Positions 9,962-19,772 are shown, counted from the first letter of the stretch. The stretch is 64,000 nucleotides of DNA from Saccharomycopsis crataegensis (GCF_037102585.1 NW_027043822.1:335001-399000), one strand, 5' to 3'. Program-made: numbers and translations. Notes: a model not told the origin generated them from the sequence alone.

Positions 9962-10681
9962 ATGATTGATACTGTCTCTTTTGGGATCTGCCAGCCAGCC
10001 CCATCTTCGACATTTGTTGGAGATCTCACACACTCCTCGCAACCTTATCTTGAGCACAAAGAAGATCATGGTTCTTCGGAACCAAGTGCTACCTTTTCGC
10101 TACAGGAAACTGGAGCTCATCGTTGTAAGATACACGTTGAAGAAGAATTCATAGATTTCAGCTATATCGATTTTTCCAAGTTTGAAAATGGCTGTTATTC
10201 TGATGATGAAGATTTTTGCCTTTTTATTGAAAACGAGTTAGAAGAAGCTATTGATTCTGAGGAATCTTATTCTTCTCGTTGTTCTTCTTCCCCAGAAGAA
10301 CAAGTCCAAGTCCAAATCCAAGATGATGACCAAAATGATAACGACCACGAACAAGATCTGCCTACACCGTCTTGCGATATGGGATCTGAATCCGGTTCTG
10401 AAGAGCTCGATACCAAAGTTTCGGAAAGTAGTGATGATGATTTTGATATGGAAAACGTCATTTCTGACGCCGATGATGATACTGAAGAGCACGAATACGC
10501 TCCGTGTATTTATAAAGTTTACAATTTTTCAAGCTTGATGGACTATCAAAAAGATTTTCAACTTCATAATCAGTTTAGAATCTCTAGAGGTTGCAAACCT
10601 ATTGTTTCTGAATGTATTGAAACACCTTTTGGATATTTCCAAATCGATGATGGTGTGAGAAAGTTTAGACAAATTAGATGA
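9962..10681 (+). CDS. Acidic protein of unknown function
   Basis: 239 residues from ATG 9962, the first ATG in frame. The middle (about residues 60-180) is very acidic and Ser-rich, with clusters such as CYSDDEDFCLFIENELEEAI and DDDQNDNDHEQD, probably disordered and rich in casein-kinase-2 type sites. The last 55 residues are different: PCIYKVYNFSSLMDYQKDFQ and a basic end with GYFQIDDGVRKFRQIR, which look folded or peptide-binding. No signal peptide or membrane segment. I do not recognise the family. The composition would suit a nuclear or chaperone-type protein, but that is a guess from composition only. Confidence 0.6.
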   Translation: MIDTVSFGICQPAPSSTFVGDLTHSSQPYLEHKEDHGSSEPSATFSLQETGAHRCKIHVEEEFIDFSYIDFSKFENGCYSDDEDFCLFIENELEEAIDSEESYSSRCSSSPEEQVQVQIQDDDQNDNDHEQDLPTPSCDMGSESGSEELDTKVSESSDDDFDMENVISDADDDTEEHEYAPCIYKVYNFSSLMDYQKDFQLHNQFRISRGCKPIVSECIETPFGYFQIDDGVRKFRQIR

Positions 10682-11324
10682 TATATAGCAAGAACAAGTT
10701 CTGATACCTTGGAAAAAATGAAAAGAAAAAAAAAAAAAAAAAAAATATGTGGAATTTATTATTGTAATTATGTTTTCAATTCTTCTTTTGTTTTAATATT
10801 TGAATTTTATAGATGAATTGTCTCCCCTTATTTTGTATATTATAGTTTATAGAGTATCCTTTTTTTTTTTTTATTTTTTTAGTAGCAACTTTCTTCACTA
10901 GTGAAGAGAGACCTCCTACTTGTGAACACAGATTAGTTGTAAACCATCGACAAAGTAAAATTCATAAGTAAGTAGGATATTTTAGTTAAGTGTGATGGTT
11001 TTTGGAATAATAAGGGACATTTCAAATCAGCATGATTTATTAGCACAGCATATCACGGAGATGAATAATGGACTATCATTGACTGCATCATTATAATGAT
11101 AGCAAAATAGAAGAAGAAGAAAAGGTTTCTCTTTTGTAAGCACGGAACATATATAGAAACAAAGCAAAACCAAATATATTGGAAGAGAATAGGAAAAATA
11201 TGTACATCATTTGAAAGTTAAAGCTAGAGATTTGATTTTAGATGCTCGTTGGATATATGCTGTGGTTGAATTTTTTTTTTTTTTTTTTTTTGGTAATCAT
11301 GTTCCACTACAAGGTAAAGAAAAA

Positions 11325-11361
<37 letters not shown>

Positions 11362-11922
11362 GAGCTACCATGATTACTTAAGAATAGAGTTATCCTTGTT
11401 CCTAGAGAATTAGATAATGATCATCATCGTCATCATCATCACTGTAAAAAAGCACACGTACATTTATTTCCATTCACCAGCAGACACGCGCGTTCAAAAA
11501 AAAGTGAGAACTCCATTGATCAAAAGCCATGAAAATAAACAACAAGATTTTGGTGAATTGAGCCTTCAGTTTTTTTTTTTTTTTGGTTGTTGTCAATGTT
11601 ATTCAAATTCCTTAATGATTAATAGTAGCGATAAAATATCCAACTGGAATCTAGTTGTTGATTTTGCCAAAAAAAAAAAATGTTCATGTTGTTGTACCTT
11701 CTTCCATCACTCCAACCAACCACCATAATTTGGAAATATCCAAAGAAGGTCACTGATCGGAGTTAATCTCAATTGAAAAAAATAAATAAATCAAAATTCA
11801 ATGATATTTGTGGTATTTCCATTAGTAAAACCAAACATCCGCGAAGCTTTCCCAAAATTTGACTAGGTTTCATGCATGAAATTTCTCAAGGATTTCAAAA
11901 AATACTTCAAATATTGAAAAAA
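10682..11922. other. Intergenic region left of the LINE pair
   Basis: 1.2 kb, AT-rich, no credible gene. Contains poly-A/T runs (10727-10744, 10860-10872, 11272-11291) and a TA dinucleotide run. It ends in the A-rich/T-rich target site of the LINE. Confidence 0.65.
11328..11358. repeat. (TA)n dinucleotide run
   Basis: About 15 TA units in an intergenic stretch. Confidence 0.9.
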
Positions 11923-11931
11923 CCGATTTTT
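11923..11931. repeat. Target-site duplication, left copy
   Basis: CCGATTTTT at the 3' (poly-A) end of the full-length LINE. The same nine bases recur at 18219-18227 and 19773-19781, i.e. at every LINE/host or LINE/LINE junction. The true duplication could be a few bases longer because it runs into the poly-T tract. Confidence 0.8.
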
Positions 11932-11940
11932 TTTTTTTTT

Positions 11941-12173
11941 AAAGACAAAATTCAATATATTAATTAATTATATAACTATATATCTCATAAACTACTTAAT
12001 GTAGTTTGAAAATTAAAGTGTTAAGGGAAAACCATTAATGGTGAAAAACCCTATTATTGAGAAAAAATGTTTTTATGCGTTTTTAAGGTTTTTAATTGTT
12101 GTTTTTTTTTTGATTTTATTTTTTTTTTTGATTTTATTTTCTTGTTTTTCCCCACCTATTTTTTCTTCTCCGC
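11941..12173 (-). other. LINE 3' UTR
   Basis: Between the ORF2 stop and the poly-A tail. It is A/T-rich with interrupted A tracts (T tracts on the plus strand at 12102-12130). The same sequence is repeated without change at 18241-18473, so it was carried by both copies. Confidence 0.75.
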
Positions 12174-14909
12174 TTAAAAGATATTGCTTTCAAGCAAGAA
12201 GATCATTGAATCAACGGCCATATGACAATTGAAATGCCTTTTGGATTTCAATCTTGATAATTTTCGTTGGAAACCTAGATATCTATCGATCATTCTGGTT
12301 TCGTTCATGTTGGTGGCAGGGGTAATGATTGTTTGCCAGGTTAATGGGATATTCAAGTCAATTTTTTTCCAAAGTTTCTGGGCCAATGGACATTCAATAA
12401 GATGGTGCTTCATGATTTCAAATTGGATTTCCTTTGGGGCATATTGGGGTTCATCATATCTGGTTAATTTTTTGCTGCAATAGTCACAATGATTATTTAC
12501 GTAATTGTGATTTTCAATGCCCAAATGAAAGATGTGAATATTTTGATATTTCCCCGGGAAATGTTGGTTGAATTTTTTGAGGTTATGCCAAAAGTTATCA
12601 ACTTGTTTCTGATTCACCCCACTAATGTCCATGAGTGTTTTTGACATCTTGTTCACATCTTGTTTTTCCCGTTGTTTTTTACTTCCTTTAGTATGGTCAA
12701 AATCCTTAATTCTAATTGGAATGTGTTGTTGATATTTTTCAGGAATCCCTTTTTCAATTGAATTTTTCAAATCTTCAATTCCAATCTTCATTGGCTTCAA
12801 CCTGATTGTACGTTTCTTTATACCAAGAACTTTTCTGAAATCCCAGTACGCTGTCCTTTCAGCATCTGAGAATGTGCTGCTATTCATAACTTCCAAGGAA
12901 ATTGAATCATTGGTATTCTCAATGTCATCCGCTAGTTCAAGTAATACCACCCACCAATAATGAGTTTTGATATATTCATCCTTTGGTGATTTTGTTGGTG
13001 ATGTTTTTTGAATGATGTTATTGATACTTGATTGGATTTTAAAACGTAATATCTGGTTATATTTAGTGTGACTATCCAAAAACAAATCCTGGAAAATTTT
13101 GGCTCTTCGGTGTTGGAGTTGAGACTTTAAATCAATCATTGAGAAACCGCCTTTGTTGTTGTGTGTCTTGAGTGTATCCAAAGAAATAGGTGTATCTTGC
13201 TTGACCAATAACTTAATCGATGTGTCAATTTGATTCAACTGATTGGGTAACAAAGGTTGGTGTAGTTCTTTGTAATAGAACTTGGATGCAATATATGTGT
13301 TGAATGCTTCTATTTTTGATTGAATCAGCAAGCTGGTCATGTTTGATAACTTGTATTTGATATGGAGGTCACGCTGCAATGTTTCCGGCCAAAATGTCAC
13401 TGATGGTCCAATAGTTATCCCCAAATATGTCAATTGAAAGTTTTCATCAGCAATCTCAAATGGGAATGGTGTCAAAAATGGATAATTATCAGTTGGTATG
13501 ATTAGTTGGGATTTCTTTTCATTGAGTTTGCTGCCACTGAATTTTTCAAATAGTCTAATACATTTCATTGTTTTGGAATAATCTCTTTTATCTTTGAGGA
13601 AAACTGTGATATCATCAGCAAAAGCAAGATAATGTTGACTGCTATATGCTTCAGGTATCAAATCTCCTTGGTAACTATGGCCTCTGGTATTCTGTTTGAT
13701 AGATCGTAGTAAAGGTTCTACTGCTAATGCAAATAATGAAGGGGAAAACGGATTACCTTGGAGGGTACCATTTTTTAAATTGAATAATGGGCCGGTCATG
13801 TTGTTGATGTATAAGGATCCCGTTGTCTGCTTGAGGATGTTGATGATTAACTTGGCTAATTTTTTTCCAAAATTTAAATGGGACAATAGTTGTTCCATAT
13901 ATTCGTGAGATATCCTATCGAACGCTTTCTCCAAATCCACAATTAGTATCAGCTTTTGTGGATTTGGTATTATATGCGTTTTATCTTTTGGATGAATTAG
14001 ACTATCTAACATTTCTCTGAAAATGGTGATGTTGGAGAACGATGACCGGCCTGGAATAAAACCAGCTTGATCTTCCCCTATGATATCGGGCAAGTGCTTC
14101 AACAACCTATTATTAATTATTGTGGATAATAATCGAAGATTAGTGTTGATAAGGGCTATCGGCCTATAGTTTCCAATGTTTTCTTTTGACTTTCCAGGCT
14201 TTGGTATGATGTTAAAGAGTATAGTTCGGTAGTGGAATGGTAAATTTCCTTCAGTTAGAATGTGGTTAAATTCTTGAAGAAGGATGTGTTTGATTTGGGG
14301 AAATAATTCCTTATAAAATTTGTATGGGATTCCATCTATGCCCGGTGTGGACTTCAAATTTGCCGAATCAATTGCCAGTTTGAGTTCTTCCATTGTTATG
14401 GAGGAATCCATTTTTCTCTTCTCTTCAGGAGATATTCCTTGGGTTGGAATCACGTCCTGAAGATATTTATGTATTTTTTTTGTGTCCTTTGTTCCTCTGG
14501 TTCCATCAAACAAGTCCATATAATATTCAGTTGCTATTTTCATTATCTCTTCATGAGATTGAACTAGTGACCCTTCTACATCTTTTAGCTGTTTTATTGG
14601 GCGTTGTTCTTGATATTGGTGGAAAACTTGGTTAATATGTTGATAATATTCCGTCACTTTATCAAGTTCAGGCACTTTCACTTTTTTCAACATGTGTTTG
14701 AGTTTTTCTGCTTTGCATTTAATATCAATTATTAATTCATCGGTTCCTTGGATATCTTCATTTATAGATTGGTGCCTGAGAACATTAATGATTCTGTCGG
14801 TCAATCTATATCTCTTCATATTATAGTAAGCCTTGGATGAAGTTAAAGTCAACTCCACTGTAACTGAATCATGTGTGGATCTTTTCCCAAAATGATTTGT
14901 TTGTGTCAT
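12174..14909 (-). CDS. LINE ORF2, reverse-transcriptase part
   Basis: 911 residues from ATG 14909, which overlaps the stop of the endonuclease frame (ATGA). The RT blocks appear in order: YRPIALINTNLRLLSTIINN (block 1-2), GFIPGRSS, LILIVDLEKAFDRISHEYM with the first catalytic Asp, NGTLQGNPFSPSLFALAVEP, then YLAFADDITVF with the catalytic Asp pair at about residues 432-433, KLNEKKSQ and YLGITIG. A thumb-like and connection region follows. A C-terminal zinc knuckle (CDYC ... HHLIEC) is typical of L1-clade ORF2. The first residues of this frame (about 10-25, GKRSTHDSVTVEL) look like the last strand of the endonuclease domain, so the ATG at 14909 may not be the natural start. It copies the element's RNA by target-primed reverse transcription. 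Confidence 0.9.
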   Translation of the reverse strand: MTQTNHFGKRSTHDSVTVELTLTSSKAYYNMKRYRLTDRIINVLRHQSINEDIQGTDELIIDIKCKAEKLKHMLKKVKVPELDKVTEYYQHINQVFHQYQEQRPIKQLKDVEGSLVQSHEEIMKIATEYYMDLFDGTRGTKDTKKIHKYLQDVIPTQGISPEEKRKMDSSITMEELKLAIDSANLKSTPGIDGIPYKFYKELFPQIKHILLQEFNHILTEGNLPFHYRTILFNIIPKPGKSKENIGNYRPIALINTNLRLLSTIINNRLLKHLPDIIGEDQAGFIPGRSSFSNITIFREMLDSLIHPKDKTHIIPNPQKLILIVDLEKAFDRISHEYMEQLLSHLNFGKKLAKLIINILKQTTGSLYINNMTGPLFNLKNGTLQGNPFSPSLFALAVEPLLRSIKQNTRGHSYQGDLIPEAYSSQHYLAFADDITVFLKDKRDYSKTMKCIRLFEKFSGSKLNEKKSQLIIPTDNYPFLTPFPFEIADENFQLTYLGITIGPSVTFWPETLQRDLHIKYKLSNMTSLLIQSKIEAFNTYIASKFYYKELHQPLLPNQLNQIDTSIKLLVKQDTPISLDTLKTHNNKGGFSMIDLKSQLQHRRAKIFQDLFLDSHTKYNQILRFKIQSSINNIIQKTSPTKSPKDEYIKTHYWWVVLLELADDIENTNDSISLEVMNSSTFSDAERTAYWDFRKVLGIKKRTIRLKPMKIGIEDLKNSIEKGIPEKYQQHIPIRIKDFDHTKGSKKQREKQDVNKMSKTLMDISGVNQKQVDNFWHNLKKFNQHFPGKYQNIHIFHLGIENHNYVNNHCDYCSKKLTRYDEPQYAPKEIQFEIMKHHLIECPLAQKLWKKIDLNIPLTWQTIITPATNMNETRMIDRYLGFQRKLSRLKSKRHFNCHMAVDSMIFLLESNIF

Positions 14910-15589
14910 ATTCCATTTGTTTTCTTTGTTTTTAAGAAGCTCCCAGTGATATAGAACCTATCCAATCTCCGGCTTTTCCCTAATTCTGATGCTTTATTAG
15001 TGAATGTTTTCTTGATGTTATGTTTGATTGAATTGAATGAGTCCTTCAAGTTCAACAAAGTAATGAGATTAGTTAAGGATTCAGCAACTGAGTCTTCACG
15101 GCTTCTATAATTTAGGGAGTCCGAACGATCAATAAAATTATTAAAATCACCAGCTAACATGATGTTGATTGTCTTTCCTGGGAATCTAGTTTGAAGATTC
15201 TGATGTTGGGCAAGTAAACTGAGTTTGAGCTGATCATGGATCTGATTTTGCTTTTGGTATTGATTTGGATTATACAAGTTTATAATCCAGAGTGCTTGGT
15301 TATTTTCTAATTCAATTAAGACATCCGTGATGTGTTTTTGGAGTTCATGTTGGACAGTAATACCTGCTAATTTGGATCCTAACACTGGAATAGAATCATC
15401 AACAATTATTGCTGTTCTGGAACAGGTTGAATTATAGTATATGACTTTGTTATCGAACTGAAACGAAAAGTCTTCTGATAGATTTAGTTCTTGGAGCAAA
15501 GACACATTGGATTTTTGGGTGAAACTTATTACCAACTGGTCGCTGATACGACTCCGTTGTATATTTTGAGTATTGATTTTAATAATCAT
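14906..15589 (-). CDS. LINE ORF2, apurinic-type endonuclease part
   Basis: 227 residues from ATG 15589. It carries the exonuclease-endonuclease-phosphatase fold in order: an N-terminal strand with NTQNI, a LLQEL block (metal-binding Glu), IINLYNPN (catalytic Tyr/Asn block), LAGDFNNFID (Asp-Asn block) and SRRLDRFYI near the C-terminus. The final SDH-type block expected about 20 residues later is not in this frame; a match (STHDSV) is found in the overlapping RT frame. The frame therefore ends inside the domain. The enzyme would nick target DNA to start integration; its preference for T/A runs fits the insertion site seen here. Confidence 0.85.
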   Translation of the reverse strand: MIIKINTQNIQRSRISDQLVISFTQKSNVSLLQELNLSEDFSFQFDNKVIYYNSTCSRTAIIVDDSIPVLGSKLAGITVQHELQKHITDVLIELENNQALWIINLYNPNQYQKQNQIHDQLKLSLLAQHQNLQTRFPGKTINIMLAGDFNNFIDRSDSLNYRSREDSVAESLTNLITLLNLKDSFNSIKHNIKKTFTNKASELGKSRRLDRFYITGSFLKTKKTNGI

Positions 15590-15594
15590 TATGT

Positions 15595-18189
15595 TTATTC
15601 ATTGGAATTTTGATTTGTCTGTTTGTTTCTGGTTGCATCAGCTTCCAGAGTTGACAAATCATCATTGGTTGGTGTTAATTCTGTTTTCTCATGTACTGGA
15701 ATTTCATCACCCAGTAGCATTTCATCCTCCTCATATTCTTCTGAATCCTCATATTCGTCTTTTGCATCATAGATGTATTCTCCATCATTTTCATACTCCT
15801 CATCATATTCTTCGTCATTATCATTATCAGGTTCTGCACTTGATTCAGACAGGGTTGGCTCTTTAGAGCCAGTTTGTGCCAGTTTTGATGTCACTGATGG
15901 GAGTGGGTCTTTAATGACTAACTTAATAGATTTTGGTACAAATGGTTTTGGTGCTGAAGGCTTGGTGGTGTTAATTTTGGTCAAAATTGGGGTAGAGATT
16001 GGGGTAGATTTTGGGGTAGATTTTGGAGTAGAAGCTGGGGTAGAAGTTGGGTTGGACAAGGTTTGATTAGATTTTGGGATAGTTGGATGGGATCTAAACA
16101 CATTCAACTTAATTTCTGGTTTGGCCGAGTCTTGTTTGGTTTCAGCTGGTTTATCCCTTTGAAGGATTTTCTTTGGTTTGACGGATGCCTTCTTTTTGGA
16201 GGCCTTTCTAACTTGATTAACCGGAGGAGGGGTGATTTGATGCTTTCTGTTGATAGCTGGTGTGGTAGTTTGGATATTTTCATAATCGTCATCTCTTTCT
16301 TTGGATATTAATCCCAATTGGTGGAATGGATTCTTCCATAAATTGCTCAGTTCATTTTGTGGTGGTTTTGACTGTCTGGATCTAGATGAACCATGAACCA
16401 TGGTGAACTCGGTAGAAGGAACTTCAATCACTGGTGGTTGATTTTGCTTCTGTTTGGGGTTCTCATGACGATCATCTGTAACATTTTTCTTTGGCCGCTT
16501 AAAGTAACAGTCTTTAGCTACATGGCTAGGCTTTTTGCAAATCGCGCAAGATGCTTGCTTGCAATTGTATCTGGTGTGTTCTCTTGAACCACAATTGATA
16601 CAGTGTAAGCATTTAGTAATAACTTTAGAAACAATGTTGTCTTGGTGAATAACCGGGATTTGTTTTCCTGGTTCCATTTCCAAGTAACCATAAATGTAAC
16701 GATTTTTAAGCTCCTCGTTAGGTCTTTTAGTCATGTCACTTTTAATCACTGAGAATGATGTTGGTTCAATTTGGGCTAGGTCAAGCGCTTGCTTGATGGT
16801 AGCATCGACAAAATAGTCAGGGGTTGTTTCCAAGGCTGTTATCTCAATCAATTGGATTTCTTTATCATTCTTATTGATATTGATGCGTGGCTTGTAAGTG
16901 GATTGTTCAATGTCAACACTTAAATGGCTAGTGACAAAATCAATAAATGCATTACGTAACTTTTCATTCTTAGTTTGTAATTGACCTTTCAATATTGGGA
17001 TAAGTGAGGATTTGAGACAAATAGTTTCATTTGAAATAAACAAGTAGTTTTGAGCTTCAATTAAAGCTTTCTTGATGAAGTTGATATCATCATTATCATT
17101 CAAACCAGTTTCAATGTTGGTTAATTTAACATCGATTAATTTTTGGAAGGCATCCTTTATTGTACTCAAATGATCATCAAGCTCATACTTCCGGTAGAGC
17201 TCAGGTGGGATAATAAATGACATCATGATTTTTTGTTTATCTTGATGGCTCATAATAAATTTAATGTAATCCTCCTCTGCAATATTAGATTGTTTCAATC
17301 TTGAGAATTCATTAATTAAATGGGAATTTGTATAAAATTTGAAAAACTTTTCAATGGTGTAGATTTTGACAAATTCTTGATATTTCTCTTCAACATTTTC
17401 CACTTTTTGTGTGTCAAATCCGAAAAGTGATCCCCTCATGCCCTTTTCCTTAATGGCATATTCAAGGACATCTTGGTGTTCGAACTTGATTGATTTGAGA
17501 TATTTAGCCCATTTAAAAACTCTTTCGAATTTGGCTAAAACATTTTGAAAAGTGGAGGTGGTATTCATAATCAGGGTCCCCTGTTGGGATGCGCCTTTAG
17601 AGCCCGAGGCGATTTGGGCGTAGGATCTGCTGAAAGCAGCAACTGGGGCTGGGTTAGTTTTTTTTGGGGTTTTTTGGTTTTCAGAGTTTTTTTGGGTTTT
17701 GTTGTTTTCAATTTTTTTTTGGTTTTCAGAGTTTTCAGTAACAAAATCAATAGAAACAGAAGGTTGTGAATCTCCTTGAGATTCAATGGTGGCTTGATTT
17801 GACATATGCATGTCGACGCTAGTGTCATCTGCACTATCAAGATTGCGATCGCAATCAACTGGAGAAACATTAATTTCCGGGGCTGGGCGGTGGGCAATAT
17901 CAACATCAGAATCAGCATTAGAGGCCTCATTTATGGTATTAGATGGGGTTTCAAAGGTTTCAGCAGTACTTAAAAAAGTATTGTCATCTTCCTCAGTGAT
18001 TTCTTCGTCTGAATGTGGTTTATTTCCGTGTTTGTTTACATTGTTTTGATCGGTTGCGTTGGGATTTGCATGATCTAAGTCAACGTTAATATCAGAAGAA
18101 ACCAGGGTTTCTTGAGAAGGAGGATCATTTGTTGGATCAGTGGAGTAGTTAGAAGGCTTTGGAATTCTTTTGGTATTATTAATACTCAT
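15595..18189 (-). CDS. LINE ORF1, gag-like nucleic-acid-binding protein
   Basis: 864 residues from ATG 18189, unusually long for a LINE ORF1. The N-terminal 190 residues are acidic and low-complexity. A helical middle (about 200-500) has no motif I recognise. Two CCHC knuckles lie at about residues 525-560: CINCGSREHTRYNC and CAICKKPSHVAKDC, both with C-x2-C-x4-H-x4-C spacing, preceded by a CLHC. The C-terminal part is basic, then has a run of STP(K/A) repeats and a strongly acidic end. The role is binding and packaging of the element RNA. The stop is followed after 5 nt by the ATG of the endonuclease frame, so ORF2 is probably translated by reinitiation. Confidence 0.88.
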   Translation of the reverse strand: MSINNTKRIPKPSNYSTDPTNDPPSQETLVSSDINVDLDHANPNATDQNNVNKHGNKPHSDEEITEEDDNTFLSTAETFETPSNTINEASNADSDVDIAHRPAPEINVSPVDCDRNLDSADDTSVDMHMSNQATIESQGDSQPSVSIDFVTENSENQKKIENNKTQKNSENQKTPKKTNPAPVAAFSRSYAQIASGSKGASQQGTLIMNTTSTFQNVLAKFERVFKWAKYLKSIKFEHQDVLEYAIKEKGMRGSLFGFDTQKVENVEEKYQEFVKIYTIEKFFKFYTNSHLINEFSRLKQSNIAEEDYIKFIMSHQDKQKIMMSFIIPPELYRKYELDDHLSTIKDAFQKLIDVKLTNIETGLNDNDDINFIKKALIEAQNYLFISNETICLKSSLIPILKGQLQTKNEKLRNAFIDFVTSHLSVDIEQSTYKPRININKNDKEIQLIEITALETTPDYFVDATIKQALDLAQIEPTSFSVIKSDMTKRPNEELKNRYIYGYLEMEPGKQIPVIHQDNIVSKVITKCLHCINCGSREHTRYNCKQASCAICKKPSHVAKDCYFKRPKKNVTDDRHENPKQKQNQPPVIEVPSTEFTMVHGSSRSRQSKPPQNELSNLWKNPFHQLGLISKERDDDYENIQTTTPAINRKHQITPPPVNQVRKASKKKASVKPKKILQRDKPAETKQDSAKPEIKLNVFRSHPTIPKSNQTLSNPTSTPASTPKSTPKSTPISTPILTKINTTKPSAPKPFVPKSIKLVIKDPLPSVTSKLAQTGSKEPTLSESSAEPDNDNDEEYDEEYENDGEYIYDAKDEYEDSEEYEEDEMLLGDEIPVHEKTELTPTNDDLSTLEADATRNKQTNQNSNE

Positions 18190-18218
18190 TTTTAGTCCAA
18201 AGGTATTTTTTTTTTATT

Positions 18219-18227
18219 CCGATTTTT
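18219..18227. repeat. Target-site duplication, middle copy
   Basis: CCGATTTTT between the 5' end of the full-length LINE and the poly-A tail of the truncated LINE. Its presence here shows that host target sequence, not just tail, separates the two copies. Confidence 0.8.
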
Positions 18228-19772
18228 TTTTTTTTTTTTTAAAGACAAAATTCAATATATTAATTAATTATATAACTATATATCTCATAAACTACTTAAT
18301 GTAGTTTGAAAATTAAAGTGTTAAGGGAAAACCATTAATGGTGAAAAACCCTATTATTGAGAAAAAATGTTTTTATGCGTTTTTAAGGTTTTTAATTGTT
18401 GTTTTTTTTTTGATTTTATTTTTTTTTTTGATTTTATTTTCTTGTTTTTCCCCACCTATTTTTTCTTCTCCGCTTAAAAGATATTGCTTTCAAGCAAGAA
18501 GATCATTGAATCAACGGCCATATGACAATTGAAATGCCTTTTGGATTTCAATCTTGATAATTTTCGTTGGAAACCTAGATATCTATCGATCATTCTGGTT
18601 TCGTTCATGTTGGTGGCAGGGGTAATGATTGTTTGCCAGGTTAATGGGATATTCAAGTCAGTTTTTTTCCAAAGTTTCTGGGCCAATGGACATTCAATAA
18701 GATGGTGCTTCATGATTTCAAATTGGATTTCCTTTGGGGCATATTGGGGTTCATCATATCTGGTTAATTTTTTGCTGCAATAGTCACAATGATTATTTAC
18801 GTAATTGTGATTTTCAATGCCCAAATGAAAGATGTGAATATTTTGATATTTCCCCGGGAAATGTTGGTTGAATTTTTTGAGGTTATGCCAAAAGTTATCA
18901 ACTTGTTTCTGATTCACCCCAGTAATGTCCATGAGTGTTTTTGACATCTTGTTCACATCTTGTTTTTCCCGTTGTTTTTTACTTCCTTTAGTATGGTCAA
19001 AATCCTTAATTCTAATTGGAATGTGTTGTTGATATTTTTCAGGAATCCCTTTTTCAATTGAATTTTTCAAATCTTCAATTCCAATCTTCATTGGCTTCAA
19101 CCTGATTGTACGTTTCTTTATACCAAGAACTTTTCTGAAATCCCAGTACGCTGTCCTTTCAGCATCTGAGAATGTGCTGCTATTCATAACTTCCAAGGAA
19201 ATTGAATCATTGGTATTCTCAATGTCATCCGCTAGTTCAAGTAATACCACCCACCAATAATGAGTTTTGATATATTCATCCTTTGGTGATTTTGTTGGTG
19301 ATGTTTTTTGAATGATGTTATTGATACTTGATTGGATTTTAAAACGTAATATCTGGTTATATTTAGTGTGACTATCCAAAAACAAATCCTGGAAAATTTT
19401 GGCTCTTCGGTGTTGGAGTTGAGACTTTAAATCAATCATTGAGAAACCGCCTTTGTTGTTGTGTGTCTTGAGTGTATCCAAAGAAATAGGTGTATCTTGC
19501 TTGACCAATAACTTAATCGATGTGTCAATTTGATTCAACTGATTGGGTAACAAAGGTTGGTGTAGTTCTTTGTAATAGAACTTGGATGCAATATATGTGT
19601 TGAATGCTTCTATTTTTGATTGAATCAGCAAGCTGGTCATGTTTGATAACTTGTATTTGATATGGAGGTCACGCTGCAATGTTTCCGGCCAAAATGTCAC
19701 TGATGGTCCAATAGTTATCCCCAAATATGTCAATTGAAAGTTTTCATCAGCAATCTCAAATGGGAATGGTGT
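18223..19772 (-). mobile_element. 5'-truncated copy of the same LINE
   Basis: 1,532 bases (18241-19772) match 11941-13472 of the full-length copy at a constant offset of 6,300 with two differences (A/G at 12361/18661 and C/G at 12622/18922). The tail is T18 on the plus strand (18223-18240). It keeps the 3' UTR and the C-terminal 430 or so codons of the RT frame, then stops abruptly at the duplicated target. This is ordinary 5' truncation during target-primed reverse transcription. Confidence 0.92.
18474..19772 (-). pseudogene. Truncated LINE ORF2 (C-terminal part of RT protein)
   Basis: Open from the truncation point to the stop, covering the part after the catalytic RT blocks: the YLGITIG block, the connection region and the C-terminal zinc knuckle. 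It differs from the full-length copy at two residues (Ile/Thr and Ser/Thr). No catalytic Asp pair is left, so it is not expected to act. An internal ATG at 19733 opens a 419-codon frame. Confidence 0.85.

Larger units (their letters stand above)
11927..18218 (-). mobile_element. Full-length L1-clade (Zorro-like) LINE, minus-strand orientation
   Basis: A non-LTR retrotransposon of about 6.3 kb read on the minus strand. From its 5' end it has a leader of only about 29 nt, ORF1 (15595-18189, gag-like with CCHC knuckles), a 5-nt gap, the endonuclease part of ORF2 (14906-15589), the reverse-transcriptase part (12174-14909), a 3' UTR of about 230 nt (11941-12173) and a poly-A tail (T14 at 11927-11940). 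It has no terminal repeats. Target duplications of at least 9 bp flank it. ORF1 and the RT frame are intact. The one irregularity is that the endonuclease and RT parts of ORF2 are in different frames. Endonuclease type, the RT with FADD, and a C-terminal zinc knuckle fit the L1 clade, to which the Zorro elements of Candida belong. Confidence 0.92.
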
